From Pseudonocardia autotrophica (GTDB taxonomy: Bacteria > Actinomycetota > Actinomycetes > Mycobacteriales > Pseudonocardiaceae), in the NCBI RefSeq assembly GCF_000717175.1, contig NZ_JNYD01000029.1, positions 6,004 through 70,003 on the forward strand: DNA of 64,000 nt, given 5' to 3'. Position 1 is the stretch's first letter. Each line of letters opens with the position of its first letter. This document shows, one piece after another, positions 24,503 through 34,119 of the stretch. The translations under genes and the position numbers were made by a program. Under the pieces are notes generated by a model, which had not been told where the DNA came from, ran no database searches, and saw only the letters and a list, made by a program, of their open reading frames with translations.

Positions 24503-25472
24503 CGTGCCGCACCGGCCCGGTGCTCGACCGGACGATCAGCTCCGCCGCGAGGCGCACGGGCTCCGCCGGAGCGGGCCGTCGGTCGATCAGGTCGAGCAGG
24601 ATCCGCACGCCGACCCGCCCGGACTCGGCGGCCGGCAGCCGCACCGTGGTCAGCCGGGGAGTGACCATCTCGGCGAGCGAGGTGTCGTCGACACCGACGA
24701 CGCTCAGGTCGTCCGGCACCCGCAGGCCGCGGTCCGCCAGCCGGTTGAGCACGCCGACGGCCACCTCGTCGTTGTAGGCGACGACGGCGGTCGCGGAGGT
24801 GGCGAGGACCAGGTCCGCGGCCCGGACGCCGTCGGCGAAGCGGGCGTTGAACGGCCCGAGCTCGCGGGGCCGCACCCCCAACCGCCGGCAGGCGCCGTGG
24901 TAGCCGCGCAGGCGCATGGTGTTCGCGAAGCCGTCCGGTCCGGCGAGGTAGACGATCTCGCGGTGACCGAGCGCATGGAGGTGCTCGACGGCATGCCCCA
25001 CGGCATCCGAGGCGTCCGTGACGACGGCGGGCAGCGCATCGAGCAGCCGGTTCGACAGGACGAGCGGGATGTCCGCGAGTTCACGCAGCGCCTCGTCCGA
25101 CATCAGCGGGGAGACGAGCATCAACCCGTCCACTTGCGGGGCCATCGCCCGCGCCCACTGCTCCTCGTCCTGGGCACGCTCGTCGGAGCCGGAGACGAAC
25201 AGGGCGTAACCGTCGCGGGCGGCCTCCTGCTGCACGGCCTTGGTGACGACGGCGGAGAACGAGTTCGCGATGTCCGGCACGACGATCCCGAGGTTCCCGG
25301 TGCGGCGCCGGGCGAGCGAGCGGGCGACGGGATGCGGGGTGTAGCGCAGCTCCTGCGCGACGGCGAGGACCCGGTCCCGAGTGTCCGGGGCGACCGCGTC
25401 CGGCCGGGTGAAGACGCGGGACACGGTCGCGGGCGACACCCCGGCCCGGGTCGCGACCTCACGGATCGACAC
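24495..25472 (-). CDS. LacI-family transcriptional regulator
   Basis: 325 residues from a GTG at 25472, preceded by GGGAGAGGAACGC; the frame extends 21 codons upstream but without homology. The N-terminal LacI helix-turn-helix reads VSIREVATRAGVSPATVSRV (residues 1-20), then a hinge (VARSLARRRTGNLGIVVPD) and a periplasmic-binding-like effector domain. A perfect TGAAACCGGTTTCA operator lies 38 bases upstream, so autoregulation is likely. Confidence 0.92.
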   Translation of the reverse strand: MSIREVATRAGVSPATVSRVFTRPDAVAPDTRDRVLAVAQELRYTPHPVARSLARRRTGNLGIVVPDIANSFSAVVTKAVQQEAARDGYALFVSGSDERAQDEEQWARAMAPQVDGLMLVSPLMSDEALRELADIPLVLSNRLLDALPAVVTDASDAVGHAVEHLHALGHREIVYLAGPDGFANTMRLRGYHGACRRLGVRPRELGPFNARFADGVRAADLVLATSATAVVAYNDEVAVGVLNRLADRGLRVPDDLSVVGVDDTSLAEMVTPRLTTVRLPAAESGRVGVRILLDLIDRRPAPAEPVRLAAELIVRSSTGPVRHGE

Positions 25473-25510
25473 GCGTTCCTCTCCCCTCCCGACGACCGGC
25501 TCGCCCATGA

Positions 25511-25524
25511 TGAAACCGGTTTCA
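25511..25524. promoter_or_regulatory. LacI-type operator TGAAACCGGTTTCA
   Basis: A perfect 14-bp palindrome with the central CCGG typical of LacI-family sites, 39 bases upstream of the lacI-type start. It is the only copy I saw in this cluster. Confidence 0.7.
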
Positions 25525-25611
25525 GAAACAGTCAAGGCTCAGGCGGTCGGGCGGACGGCCTTGTCCGGTGGCCCCCGCGGCCGCAGGCTCTGCCGGGACG
25601 GGCGGTGGCAG

Positions 25612-26208
25612 ATGACGGAGAACGCGGCGCGGGCGCTGCGGCGACTCGGCGGCGACCTGCTGCGCCGCGTTCGCGAGCGCGACCGGTCGGCACTGGTCCG
25701 GGCCGGGCGGCTCACGGGGCGGCGGTCGCCGCATTCCTCGTGGCCCAGCTGCTCGGGCTGCACTACCCGCCCCCGCTGATCGCGGCGCTCACCGCGCTGC
25801 TCGTCATGCAGGCGACGCCGGCGAGCACGCTGGTCAACGGAGTGCAGCGGGTGCTGAGCGCGGTCTCCGGGGTGACGCTGGCGGTGCTGTTCGTGTCGTT
25901 CGTCGGGCTGACGTGGTGGAGCCTCGGAGCCCTCGTCGCGACGTGGATCATCGTCGGGCAGATCCTGCGGCTCGGCCCGCACCTGGTGGACTGGACAACC
26001 TCGAACACGCCCTGCTCATCCACCGCGGGATCGAGACCCCGACCGCCCCGGACGAGACCGAGCTGCATGCCGCACTGACGCGCTCCGCCGACCGAAGTGG
26101 CGGACCTGTTGCTCACGGATCCGCGCGGGAGTGGTGTGCTGTGGGAGCTCAACTCCGCACTGCCGACGGCCGTGGACCGCGTTCTGCAGGAGATCACGCG
26201 GCCGGCCA
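25612..26208 (+). pseudogene. Broken FUSC-family (aromatic acid exporter-like) gene
   Basis: Fragments of one protein appear in three frames. Frame 1 starts MTENAARALRRLGGDLLRRV at 25612. Frame 2 continues from about 25715 with AAVAAFLVAQLLGLHYPPPL and TALLVMQATPASTLVNGVQR, the first membrane helices of FUSC exporters. After about 25990 it moves to LDNLEHALLIHRGIETP, then to MADLLLTDPRGSGVLWELNS, the usual cytoplasmic end. The central membrane part is missing. So there are at least two frameshifts and one internal deletion. It ends beside tRNA-Phe. Confidence 0.7.
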
Positions 26209-26251
26209 GACACGAACGGCCCGCGCAGGACGCGGGCCGTGGGAGAAGGTG

Positions 26252-26325
26252 TGGCCAGGGGCGGGGTCGAACCGCCGACCTTCCGCTTTTCAGGCGGACG
26301 CTCGTACCAACTGAGCTACCTGGCC
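26252..26325 (-). tRNA. tRNA-Phe (GAA)
   Basis: 74 bases. The acceptor arms GGCCAGG/CCTGGCC pair perfectly; the anticodon stem TCCGC/GCGGA holds loop CTGAAAA, anticodon GAA. The T-arm has GGTTCGACCCC. CCA is not encoded. Last of three tRNAs on this strand. Confidence 0.96.
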
Positions 26326-26354
26326 CTGGCTCCGAGGGGAACCGGATGGTGAAG

Positions 26355-26428
26355 CGACCCAGACGGGACTCGAACCCGCGACCTTCGCCGTGACAGGGCG
26401 ACGCGCTAACCAACTGCGCCACTGGGCC
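26355..26428 (-). tRNA. tRNA-Asp (GTC)
   Basis: 74 bases. Acceptor GGCCCAG with CTGGGTC (one G-U), anticodon stem TCGCC/GGCGA with loop CTGTCAC, anticodon GTC. T-arm GGTTCGAGTCC. CCA not encoded. Second in the Glu-Asp-Phe order. Confidence 0.96.
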
Positions 26429-26447
26429 TTGCTGTATGGACCTACCG

Positions 26448-26520
26448 TACCCCCAACGGGATTCGAACCCGCGCTGCCGCCTTGAAAGGGCGGAGTCCTA
26501 GGCCGCTAGACGATGGGGGC
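26448..26520 (-). tRNA. tRNA-Glu (TTC)
   Basis: 73 bases. Acceptor GCCCCCA with TGGGGGT (terminal G-U), anticodon stem CCGCC/GGCGG with loop CTTTCAA, anticodon TTC. T-arm GGTTCGAATCC. First in the cluster, an order also found in mycobacteria. Confidence 0.96.
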
Positions 26521-26577
26521 TCGGATCACCGCTGGTGTTCCTCGACCTCCAACGGCTGTCCGTTGGGAGCGAGGAAA

Positions 26578-26605
26578 CTATATGACACGCCCCCACGCCG
26601 CCCAA
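26578..26605 (-). promoter_or_regulatory. Candidate promoter of the tRNA cluster
   Basis: On the minus strand TTGGGC (26600-26605) and TATAGT (26578-26583) are 16 bases apart, about 60 bases before tRNA-Glu. A small hairpin (CCAACGG/CCGTTGG, 26549-26566) lies in the leader. Confidence 0.5.
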
Positions 26606-26709
26606 AATCGCCCCCCTATTACTGTGTTTCCGCAGGTCACACCGCGTGCGAGGGCGTCGATCGCGCCCGTTCGGCCCGGTCGGCGGCGTTTGTGACCTGC
26701 GGTACACCT

Positions 26710-26970
26710 TCAGCGGCAGACCGGTGGCGGCAGGTCGGGGTTGCCGGACACCAGGCCGAGCATGTCCAGCAGCAGCCGGAGATCGTCCGGGTCCTGCGAG
26801 TTCTCCGCGACCACGAGCCGGGCGCGGTGCACCTCGTCGTCGGAGACCCGGTAGGCGTCGGCCGCGGTGCGCGGACCGGGGATCGACCCCGAGGTCCGGT
26901 CCTCCCCGCCGGCGACCCCGTTCGAGAGCCCGTTGACAGAACTGCCCCGCACACTGTCGATCCCGCTCAA
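26710..26970 (-). CDS. Small hypothetical protein
   Basis: 86 residues from a TTG start at 26970, chosen because AAGGGGAG lies six bases upstream. The first half is Ser/Gly-rich and looks disordered; the second half (DDEVHRARLVVAENSQDPDD then LRLLLDMLGL) is helical and resembles short conserved actinobacterial proteins of unknown function. Upstream in-frame GTG codons are possible but lack a ribosome site. It is transcribed toward the tRNA cluster. Confidence 0.55.
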   Translation of the reverse strand: MSGIDSVRGSSVNGLSNGVAGGEDRTSGSIPGPRTAADAYRVSDDEVHRARLVVAENSQDPDDLRLLLDMLGLVSGNPDLPPPVCR

Positions 26971-27289
26971 CGACGTCTCCCCTTCGGTCGTGACCCCTGG
27001 CGCCCCGGGGTGACCCGCGGGCGGAGACGGGCACGGCGGAACGCACGACCGCCGATCCCCCGACCGACGCCGCGCCCCGTGACCGGCGTACACCCTGCGG
27101 CCACCCCCGTGGCCGTGGCCGGAACGTTACCCATCCGAGACCCGCATCGCATGCCCCTTCCCGGGTGAGCACCGCGACGGTGCGTCACACGATCGCCACG
27201 GTGCGAACAACGGTGTAGCCGGACCCACTTACCCCCTCGGGGTATGCTTGTCCCGAGAGCGACACACGGGCGACCCAGGGAGGAACGCG
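26971..27289. promoter_or_regulatory. Divergent region upstream of csoR
   Basis: 319 bases between the small hypothetical gene and csoR. No gene is supported. It contains the CsoR-type operator (27230-27244) and the csoR ribosome site GGGAGGA (27278-27284). Confidence 0.5.
27230..27244. promoter_or_regulatory. CsoR operator, TACCCCCTCGGGGTA
   Basis: A palindrome of the TACCCC...GGGGTA type known for CsoR operators in actinobacteria, 45 bases before the csoR start. Cu(I) binding to CsoR would release it. Confidence 0.75.
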
Positions 27290-27571
27290 ATGCCCGGTTA
27301 CTCCGACGCCCGCGAGGCCCATCTCCGGCGGCTGCGCCGCATCGAGGGCCAGATCCGCGGCCTGCAGCGCATGGTGGACGACGACGTGTACTGCATCGAC
27401 GTGCTCACCCAGGTCTCCGCGGCGACCCGGGCGCTGCAGTCCTTCGCTCTCGAGCTGCTCTCGGAGCACATGGCGGGGTGCGTCGTCGACGCGGCCCGCA
27501 ACGATCCCGAGGAGGGCGCGGCGAAGGTGAAGGAAGCCGCCGACGCCATCGCCCGGCTCGTCAAGTCCTGA
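27290..27571 (+). CDS. csoR: Copper-sensing repressor CsoR
   Basis: 93 residues from the ATG at 27290. The all-helical CsoR fold is clear, and the Cu(I) ligands match in position: Cys35 (DVYCIDV), His60 and Cys64 (LSEHMAGC). In mycobacterial CsoR the set is C36-H61-C65. It represses its own operon until copper binds. An operator palindrome lies upstream, and a copper chaperone gene follows after 38 bases. No copA ATPase is adjacent. Confidence 0.93.
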   Translation: MPGYSDAREAHLRRLRRIEGQIRGLQRMVDDDVYCIDVLTQVSAATRALQSFALELLSEHMAGCVVDAARNDPEEGAAKVKEAADAIARLVKS

Positions 27572-27609
27572 CCACCCGCTGTCCGATCCGCACGAGAGGC
27601 TCCCCACCC

Positions 27610-27828
27610 ATGAGCGTCGAGACCCCGTTCCGCACCACCGTCACGGTCGTCGGCATGACCTGCGGGCACTGCACCAGCTCGGTGCAGGAGGAGGTCGGCG
27701 AGGTCGCCGGCGTCCGCTCGGTCGAGGTCGACTTGGCCAGCGGCGCCGTCACCGTCACCGCCGACCGCGAGATCGGCCGGGCGGAGATCGAGGCCGCGGT
27801 CGTCGAGGCCGGCTACTCACTGGCCTGA
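27610..27828 (+). CDS. copZ: Heavy-metal-associated (CopZ-like) copper chaperone
   Basis: 72 residues, one HMA domain. The metal motif GMTCGHC (Cys18, Cys21) is intact, and the ferredoxin-like fold is visible (VRSVEVDLASGAVTV, AAVVEAGYSLA). It carries Cu(I) in the cytoplasm, normally to a P-type ATPase. It is co-transcribed with csoR; the partner ATPase must lie elsewhere. GAGAGG stands 11 bases before the ATG. Confidence 0.92.
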   Translation: MSVETPFRTTVTVVGMTCGHCTSSVQEEVGEVAGVRSVEVDLASGAVTVTADREIGRAEIEAAVVEAGYSLA

Positions 27829-27844
27829 CCCCGGCTCCACCGGG

Positions 27845-27868
27845 CGGCACCCCCGGTCGGGGGTGCCG
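27845..27868 (+). terminator. Hairpin terminator after copZ
   Basis: A perfect 10-bp stem CGGCACCCCC/GGGGGTGCCG with loop GGTC, 16 bases past the stop. Confidence 0.75.
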
Positions 27869-27908
27869 TTCGTGCGTCCGGGTGACGTGACGCCGCTACG
27901 CTCCCCGC

Positions 27909-28280
27909 ATGGCCGGCTTCCGGGAACGACGCCCGTCGCGCCACGGCGCGCCCGCCCGCAGGGCCGCCGGGCCCGAGCTGGAGCAGCACGACCCCGAGCT
28001 CGACTCCTACCTGGCCGCCCTCGCCCCGGACGCCGAGCCGGGCGCCACGGAGACGACCGGCCGGTTCGGGACCGCCCAGGTCTTCCAGCTGCGGCTGCCG
28101 GCGCTGCGGATCGAGCAGCTCCGTCGCGTGGCCGACGAGCGCGGGACCTCTCCCGGCGCGCTGGCCACGGAGTGGGTGCTCGAGCGGCTCGAGCAGGAGG
28201 ACGCCCCGACCGGGCCGATGCCCGTCACCGCCGCCGAGGCGGGCCGGCGGGCCCAGCTGCGGCTCCGCCGCCGGCGGTAG
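27909..28280 (+). CDS. Hypothetical protein with ribbon-helix-helix-like C-terminal half
   Basis: 123 residues. The N-terminus is basic and rich in Arg/Ala/Pro, likely disordered. Residues about 57-100 (VFQLRLPALRIEQLRRVADE then RGTSPGALATEWVLERLEQ) have the strand-helix-helix layout of CopG-type DNA-binding proteins. The extreme C-terminus is Arg-rich (LRLRRRR). There is no adjacent toxin. It is convergent with the GDSL hydrolase gene. A regulatory role is inference. Confidence 0.65.
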   Translation: MAGFRERRPSRHGAPARRAAGPELEQHDPELDSYLAALAPDAEPGATETTGRFGTAQVFQLRLPALRIEQLRRVADERGTSPGALATEWVLERLEQEDAPTGPMPVTAAEAGRRAQLRLRRRR

Positions 28281-28320
28281 GCGCTCAGCGCAGCCACCGC
28301 GCGAAGCGACCAGCATTTCC

Positions 28321-29646
28321 TCATCGCGGCGCCGAGACCAGCACCCTCGCCGCGTCGCCCCCGGCCAGGCACGGGCTGCCGGTGAGCCGCGCCGGGTCGA
28401 CGGCCGCGGCCAGCGCCCGGTAGCCCGCCGCCGAGAGGTGCAGCCCGTCGCCGGCGTCGAAGGCCGGCGCGAGCCGGGCCGGGTCGGCCGGGTCGGCCAC
28501 CGCGGCGGCGAAGTCGAACACCCCGTCGGCGTGTGCCGGGCCCTCCGTGCGGATCCACCGGTTGACCGCCTCGCGCTGCACCACGGCGAAGGGGGCGCCG
28601 TGCGCCCCCGCGGTCGAGGGCGTGATCGTGGTGAGGAAGACCCGCCGCCCGTCCGCGCGGACCCGGTCGGCGTAGTCGACCAGCCCGGAGACGATCTCCC
28701 CGGCGTCCCGGCCGGCGGCGAGGTCGTTGGTCCCGATGTGCAGGACGACGTCCGCGGCGCCCGGCACCGAGGCGACGTCGGCGGTGTAGCGGGCCGCCGG
28801 GGCCTCGCCGGTCCCGCCGCCGAGCAGCTGGTTCGCCGAGATCCCGGCGTTGAGCACCGGCATGACGAGTCCGCCGGTGAGCCGCCCGGCCAGCGCGTCG
28901 GACCAGCGGTCGTCCCGGTCGGGGTCGCTGCCGACCCCGTCCGTGAGCGAGTCCCCGACCAGGACGACGGCGTTCTCGGCGCGCGGCGCCAGGACGTCGA
29001 CGCCGGTGAGCACGAACCAGGACGAGACCGTCCGGCCGAACGGGCCGGGGTCGGCCGAGTCGGCCACGTCGCCCGGCGCGGAGACGTACGAGGTCTGCAG
29101 CGCGACGGGGTGCACGGCGACCCGGTCCGGCTCCTCCGGCAGGTACAGGCTGATCGCGAGCGGGGTGCCGCGCTGGGCGACGAACACCAGTGGGTCGCTG
29201 GCCAGCTCCTCCCCGGGCGGCACGACCACCGTCGGCGCGCCGGAGAACAAGACCGGGCGGGCGGTGCCGGGCACGAGCGCGGCACCCGACCCGGCCTCGG
29301 CCGCCGACGCGGAGTCGATCCGCAGGGGCCGCGTGCCGAACCGGTTGGAGACGCGGATGCGCAGCTCGGAACCGGTGGCCTGGGGGCGCACCAGCATCCG
29401 CAACGTCCGACCGCCCAGGTCGAAGGGCTGTCCCGCCTGCGGGCTGGTCCGCCAGGCCGCGACCCAGGCGGGACCGCACGGCGCGGGGGAGGAGCCGTCC
29501 TCGGCGCCGGACGCGCCCGTCGACCCGAACGGCAGCAGCGCGACGGCCAGGCCGAGCACGGCCGCGGCCGCCACCAGGCCTGCCACGACTCCCCGGCCAC
29601 CTCGCACCCGGTGCAGAGCGTCCACCCACACCCCTTCGCCGACCAT
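28321..29646 (-). CDS. Secreted or anchored SGNH/GDSL hydrolase
   Basis: 441 residues. A hydrophobic N-terminal segment (about 20-42, GVVAGLVAAAAVLGLAVAL) acts as signal or anchor. A beta-rich N-terminal domain precedes the SGNH core, with block I VLVGDSLTDG (catalytic Ser), block III HIGTNDL, and block V DGLHLS (Asp-His). Such enzymes are extracellular esterases or lipases, including carbohydrate deacetylases. The start could be any of several nearby codons; the ATG at 29646 is taken. It stands alone and divergent from prpE. Confidence 0.85.
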   Translation of the reverse strand: MVGEGVWVDALHRVRGGRGVVAGLVAAAAVLGLAVALLPFGSTGASGAEDGSSPAPCGPAWVAAWRTSPQAGQPFDLGGRTLRMLVRPQATGSELRIRVSNRFGTRPLRIDSASAAEAGSGAALVPGTARPVLFSGAPTVVVPPGEELASDPLVFVAQRGTPLAISLYLPEEPDRVAVHPVALQTSYVSAPGDVADSADPGPFGRTVSSWFVLTGVDVLAPRAENAVVLVGDSLTDGVGSDPDRDDRWSDALAGRLTGGLVMPVLNAGISANQLLGGGTGEAPAARYTADVASVPGAADVVLHIGTNDLAAGRDAGEIVSGLVDYADRVRADGRRVFLTTITPSTAGAHGAPFAVVQREAVNRWIRTEGPAHADGVFDFAAAVADPADPARLAPAFDAGDGLHLSAAGYRALAAAVDPARLTGSPCLAGGDAARVLVSAPR

Positions 29647-29866
29647 GGATCACCCGACCGGGGTGTGCCGGCGGGGTAGGTTCCTCACCCGAACGAACGA
29701 TTTCGCTCGCCGCTCGGCCTATCGGCCATCCGAGTGGTGACGTTACGTCGACCACTCATGACGGTCCGTCGCCTCACCGAAGGGGCAGTTCGGCGCCCGC
29801 GGAGGCCCGGTTCGGCCTAGGGTCAGGGGCCGGAAGCGCGAGGACGTTCGAGGTCAGGAGGCCGGT

Positions 29867-31756
<1,890 letters not shown>

Positions 31757-31870
31757 CAGCCGCGCATACCAAAGATGGATGAGACGCGGTAATACGGAGG
31801 TAATCCTCGCGATAGGCGGGTCGGCCGTCGAGAAGAACCGGCGGCCGGGCCCCCCTTCGAGAGGACACCG

Positions 31871-32623
31871 ATGCCCACTCGTGCCCCCGCACGCCACGTG
31901 ATCCGCGCCGCGGCGCTGGTCGCCACCGTCTCCGCCGCCCTGCTGTTCGGCGCCACCGCACCCGCGCTGGCCCAGCCGACGGTCGGGGACAAGAACTGCT
32001 CCGACTTCGACACCTGGCGCGAGGCGCAGGACTTCTACGTGAGCGCCGGCTCCGGCGACCCGCACAACCTCGACGAGGACGGCGACGGGATCGCCTGCGA
32101 GACGCTCCAGGGCGCTCCGGGTTCGACCACGCCCACGACCACCCCCAAGCCCACGCCGACGACCCCGACCACGCCCCCGAAGCCCTCGCCCACCACGCCG
32201 CCGTCGCACGACGACCACGGCAACGGCGGCCGCGACGACCACGGCGGCAAGAACGACGGCCACAACAACAACGAGGACGACCACGGCGGCCGGGACGACC
32301 ACCACGACGACGGGTGGAAGGACCGCGACGACCACGGCGACAACGGCGACGCCACCCACGACGACGCCACCCCCACCGAGGACGAGGACGACTCGACCAC
32401 CGTCGACGCAGCCGTCGTCGTGGTGACCGGCGACCGCGACTGCGCCGACTTCGCCACCCAGGCGCAGGCCCAGGCCGTGCTGCTGGCCGACCTGTCCGAC
32501 CCGGAGCGGCTCGACGCCGACTCGGACGGCATCGCCTGCGAGGACCACTTCGGCACCGAGGGCCGTCAGGTCGCGGTCTACCCGGTCGGCGGTGTGGCGA
32601 CGGGCGGGGCCGGCCTCCGATGA
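31871..32623 (+). CDS. Secreted protein with two Excalibur domains
   Basis: 250 residues. A signal peptide ends near PALA-QP. Two Excalibur (calcium-binding) domains, about 42-77 and 187-226, each have the Asp-x-Asp-x-Asp-Gly-x2-Cys-Glu ending (DEDGDGIACE, DADSDGIACED) and a matching upstream Cys. Between them is a Thr/Pro stretch and a long His/Asp/Gly linker (DDHGGRDDHHDDG) that may also bind metal. There is no LPXTG motif. Its stop overlaps the ATG of a sortase gene (ATGA), so the two are co-translated. Confidence 0.88.
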   Translation: MPTRAPARHVIRAAALVATVSAALLFGATAPALAQPTVGDKNCSDFDTWREAQDFYVSAGSGDPHNLDEDGDGIACETLQGAPGSTTPTTTPKPTPTTPTTPPKPSPTTPPSHDDHGNGGRDDHGGKNDGHNNNEDDHGGRDDHHDDGWKDRDDHGDNGDATHDDATPTEDEDDSTTVDAAVVVVTGDRDCADFATQAQAQAVLLADLSDPERLDADSDGIACEDHFGTEGRQVAVYPVGGVATGGAGLR

Positions 32624-33264
32624 GCCGCACCCGGATCCCGTCGCCCGCACGCCGGTTCCGCCGGCTCGCGGCCGGCCTGCTCGCCGGCACCGCGCTCGTC
32701 GTCCTCGTCGGGTGCAGTGCCCCGGAGGCGACCCAGCCGACGCAGACGTCCCAGCCGGCCGCGCAGGTCCCGGCGGCCGCCGCTCCGGCCGCCGCCACGG
32801 CGCCCCTGGCCGCGTCGGCTCCCGAGCGGCTCGAGGTCCCGTCGATCGGCGTCGCGTCCGGCCCGCTGCTCGAGCTGGGCCTCACCGCGGACGGCGCCCT
32901 CGAGGTCCCGGCCGACGCGACGACGGTCGGCTGGTTCGGCCTCGGCCCGACGCCCGGTGCGTCCGGGCCGGCCGTGCTGGCGGCGCACGTCGACTACAGC
33001 GGCGTGCCCGGCACGTTCACCCGCCTGTCAGCGATGGCCGTGGGCGACGAGATCCGGGTGGCCCGCGCCGACGGCAGCACCGCGCTGTTCACCGCCTACC
33101 GCGTGGCGCAGTACCCGAAGTCGGCCTTCCCGACCGAGGAGGTCTACGGCGACACCCCGGGTGCGGAGCTGCGGCTCATCACCTGCGGCGGCGCCTTCGA
33201 CGACACCGCCCGCTCCTACGCGGACAACGTCGTCGTCTACGCCCGCCTCACGGGCACGGTCTGA
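32620..33264 (+). CDS. Class F-like sortase, predicted lipoprotein
   Basis: 214 residues. A basic N-terminus and hydrophobic stretch lead to a lipobox LVGC (Cys32), so it is probably lipid-anchored. The sortase core has His123 (LAAHVDYSG), Cys189 (LITCGG) and Arg198, the full catalytic triad. Class F sortases of actinobacteria attach proteins to the wall or act on unusual sorting signals. Its coupled neighbour has no LPXTG, so its substrate is not obvious. A strong hairpin follows. Confidence 0.88.
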   Translation: MSRTRIPSPARRFRRLAAGLLAGTALVVLVGCSAPEATQPTQTSQPAAQVPAAAAPAAATAPLAASAPERLEVPSIGVASGPLLELGLTADGALEVPADATTVGWFGLGPTPGASGPAVLAAHVDYSGVPGTFTRLSAMAVGDEIRVARADGSTALFTAYRVAQYPKSAFPTEEVYGDTPGAELRLITCGGAFDDTARSYADNVVVYARLTGTV

Positions 33265-33285
33265 CCGGTCGGTGATCCGCCGTCG

Positions 33286-33322
33286 GGCAGCGGGACGTTC
33301 GGCAATCGAACGTCCCGCTGCC
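33286..33322 (+). terminator. Strong hairpin terminator after the sortase
   Basis: A perfect 16-bp stem (33286-33301 with 33307-33322) with loop GCAAT, 21 bases past the stop. Confidence 0.8.
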
Positions 33323-33471
33323 GGGACGCGGATCATGCACGCCCCCGTTCGGCGGTGGCGCTCGACCGTCCACCCGAACGTGTAACGCCCGGGTCCGGGA
33401 CCTGCGATGAGGGAGCGACGGCACGCTCCCCCACCGGCCGTCGCACCCCACCGGAGAGGACCCCGCCTCCG

Positions 33472-33885
33472 ATGCGTCACCCGCTCCGCCCGCGGCTCCC
33501 CGCGGTGCTGGCGGCGAGCCTGGCCGTGGTCGCCGTCGGCGGCCTGACCGGCGCCGCGCTCGTCGTCGACACCGGGCCGCCGGGCTCCGTGCTGGCCGCC
33601 GAGCTCCGCGTCACCCCGCCCGTCGCTCCCGTCGGATCCGTCGAGCCCACCGCCCTGCACCAGTCCGCGCACGTGCCCCGCACGCCCGTCACGACCCCGC
33701 AGGCCCCCGCGCCGCTGGCCCTCGCCGGCGCCGTCCGGGCCGCGGCGGCGGCCCGCGCGGAGGGCGACCGGACTCCCTGCCCGAGCACCCGCGCGGCCGC
33801 ACCCCGCCTGCCGGGCACCGGCTCCAGGCAAGGGTGTCCTGAGTCACCCGGCACCGACCCGGGAGGTCCACCATTGACGCCATGA
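33472..33885 (+). CDS. Small secreted or membrane-anchored hypothetical protein
   Basis: 137 residues from the ATG at 33472 (GGAGAGGA upstream). An Arg-rich start and a hydrophobic stretch (PAVLAASLAVVAVGGLTGAA) form a signal or anchor; the rest is Ala/Pro/Thr-rich without a recognisable domain. Two Cys lie near the C-terminus. Its stop overlaps the ferredoxin start (ATGA). The overlap and ribosome site favour a real gene, the composition does not, so confidence is moderate. Confidence 0.5.
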   Translation: MRHPLRPRLPAVLAASLAVVAVGGLTGAALVVDTGPPGSVLAAELRVTPPVAPVGSVEPTALHQSAHVPRTPVTTPQAPAPLALAGAVRAAAAARAEGDRTPCPSTRAAAPRLPGTGSRQGCPESPGTDPGGPPLTP

Positions 33886-34073
33886 AGGTTCACGTGGACT
33901 TCGACCTCTGCGAGAGCAACGCGCTGTGCATGGCCGCCGCGCCGGAGGTGTTCGAGGTACGGGAGGACGACTTCCTCTACATCCTCGACGAGAACCCGCC
34001 GGAGGAACTGCGCGGCAAGGTCGAGGAGGCGGTCCGGGCCTGCCCGAAGGCCGCCATCACCCTCGAGGGCTAG
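33882..34073 (+). CDS. 3Fe-4S ferredoxin (P450-associated type)
   Basis: 63 residues. Cys10, Cys16 and Cys54 (DLCESNALCMAAAP and RACPKAA) give the three-cysteine pattern of 3Fe-4S ferredoxins that feed cytochromes P450; the second Cys of a 4Fe cluster is replaced by Asn. It transfers electrons in the cytoplasm. No P450 or reductase gene is in the window; the next gene is an acyl-CoA ligase starting 46 bases later. Confidence 0.92.
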   Translation: MKVHVDFDLCESNALCMAAAPEVFEVREDDFLYILDENPPEELRGKVEEAVRACPKAAITLEG

Positions 34074-34119
34074 TCGCGACCTGTTGCCCGGCCCGGGACC
34101 CAGCGGCGAGGATCGGCGG

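Noticed and set aside
31871..32623. Excalibur protein as direct sortase substrate
   Set aside because: No LPXTG-like motif, hydrophobic tail or basic C-terminus is present.
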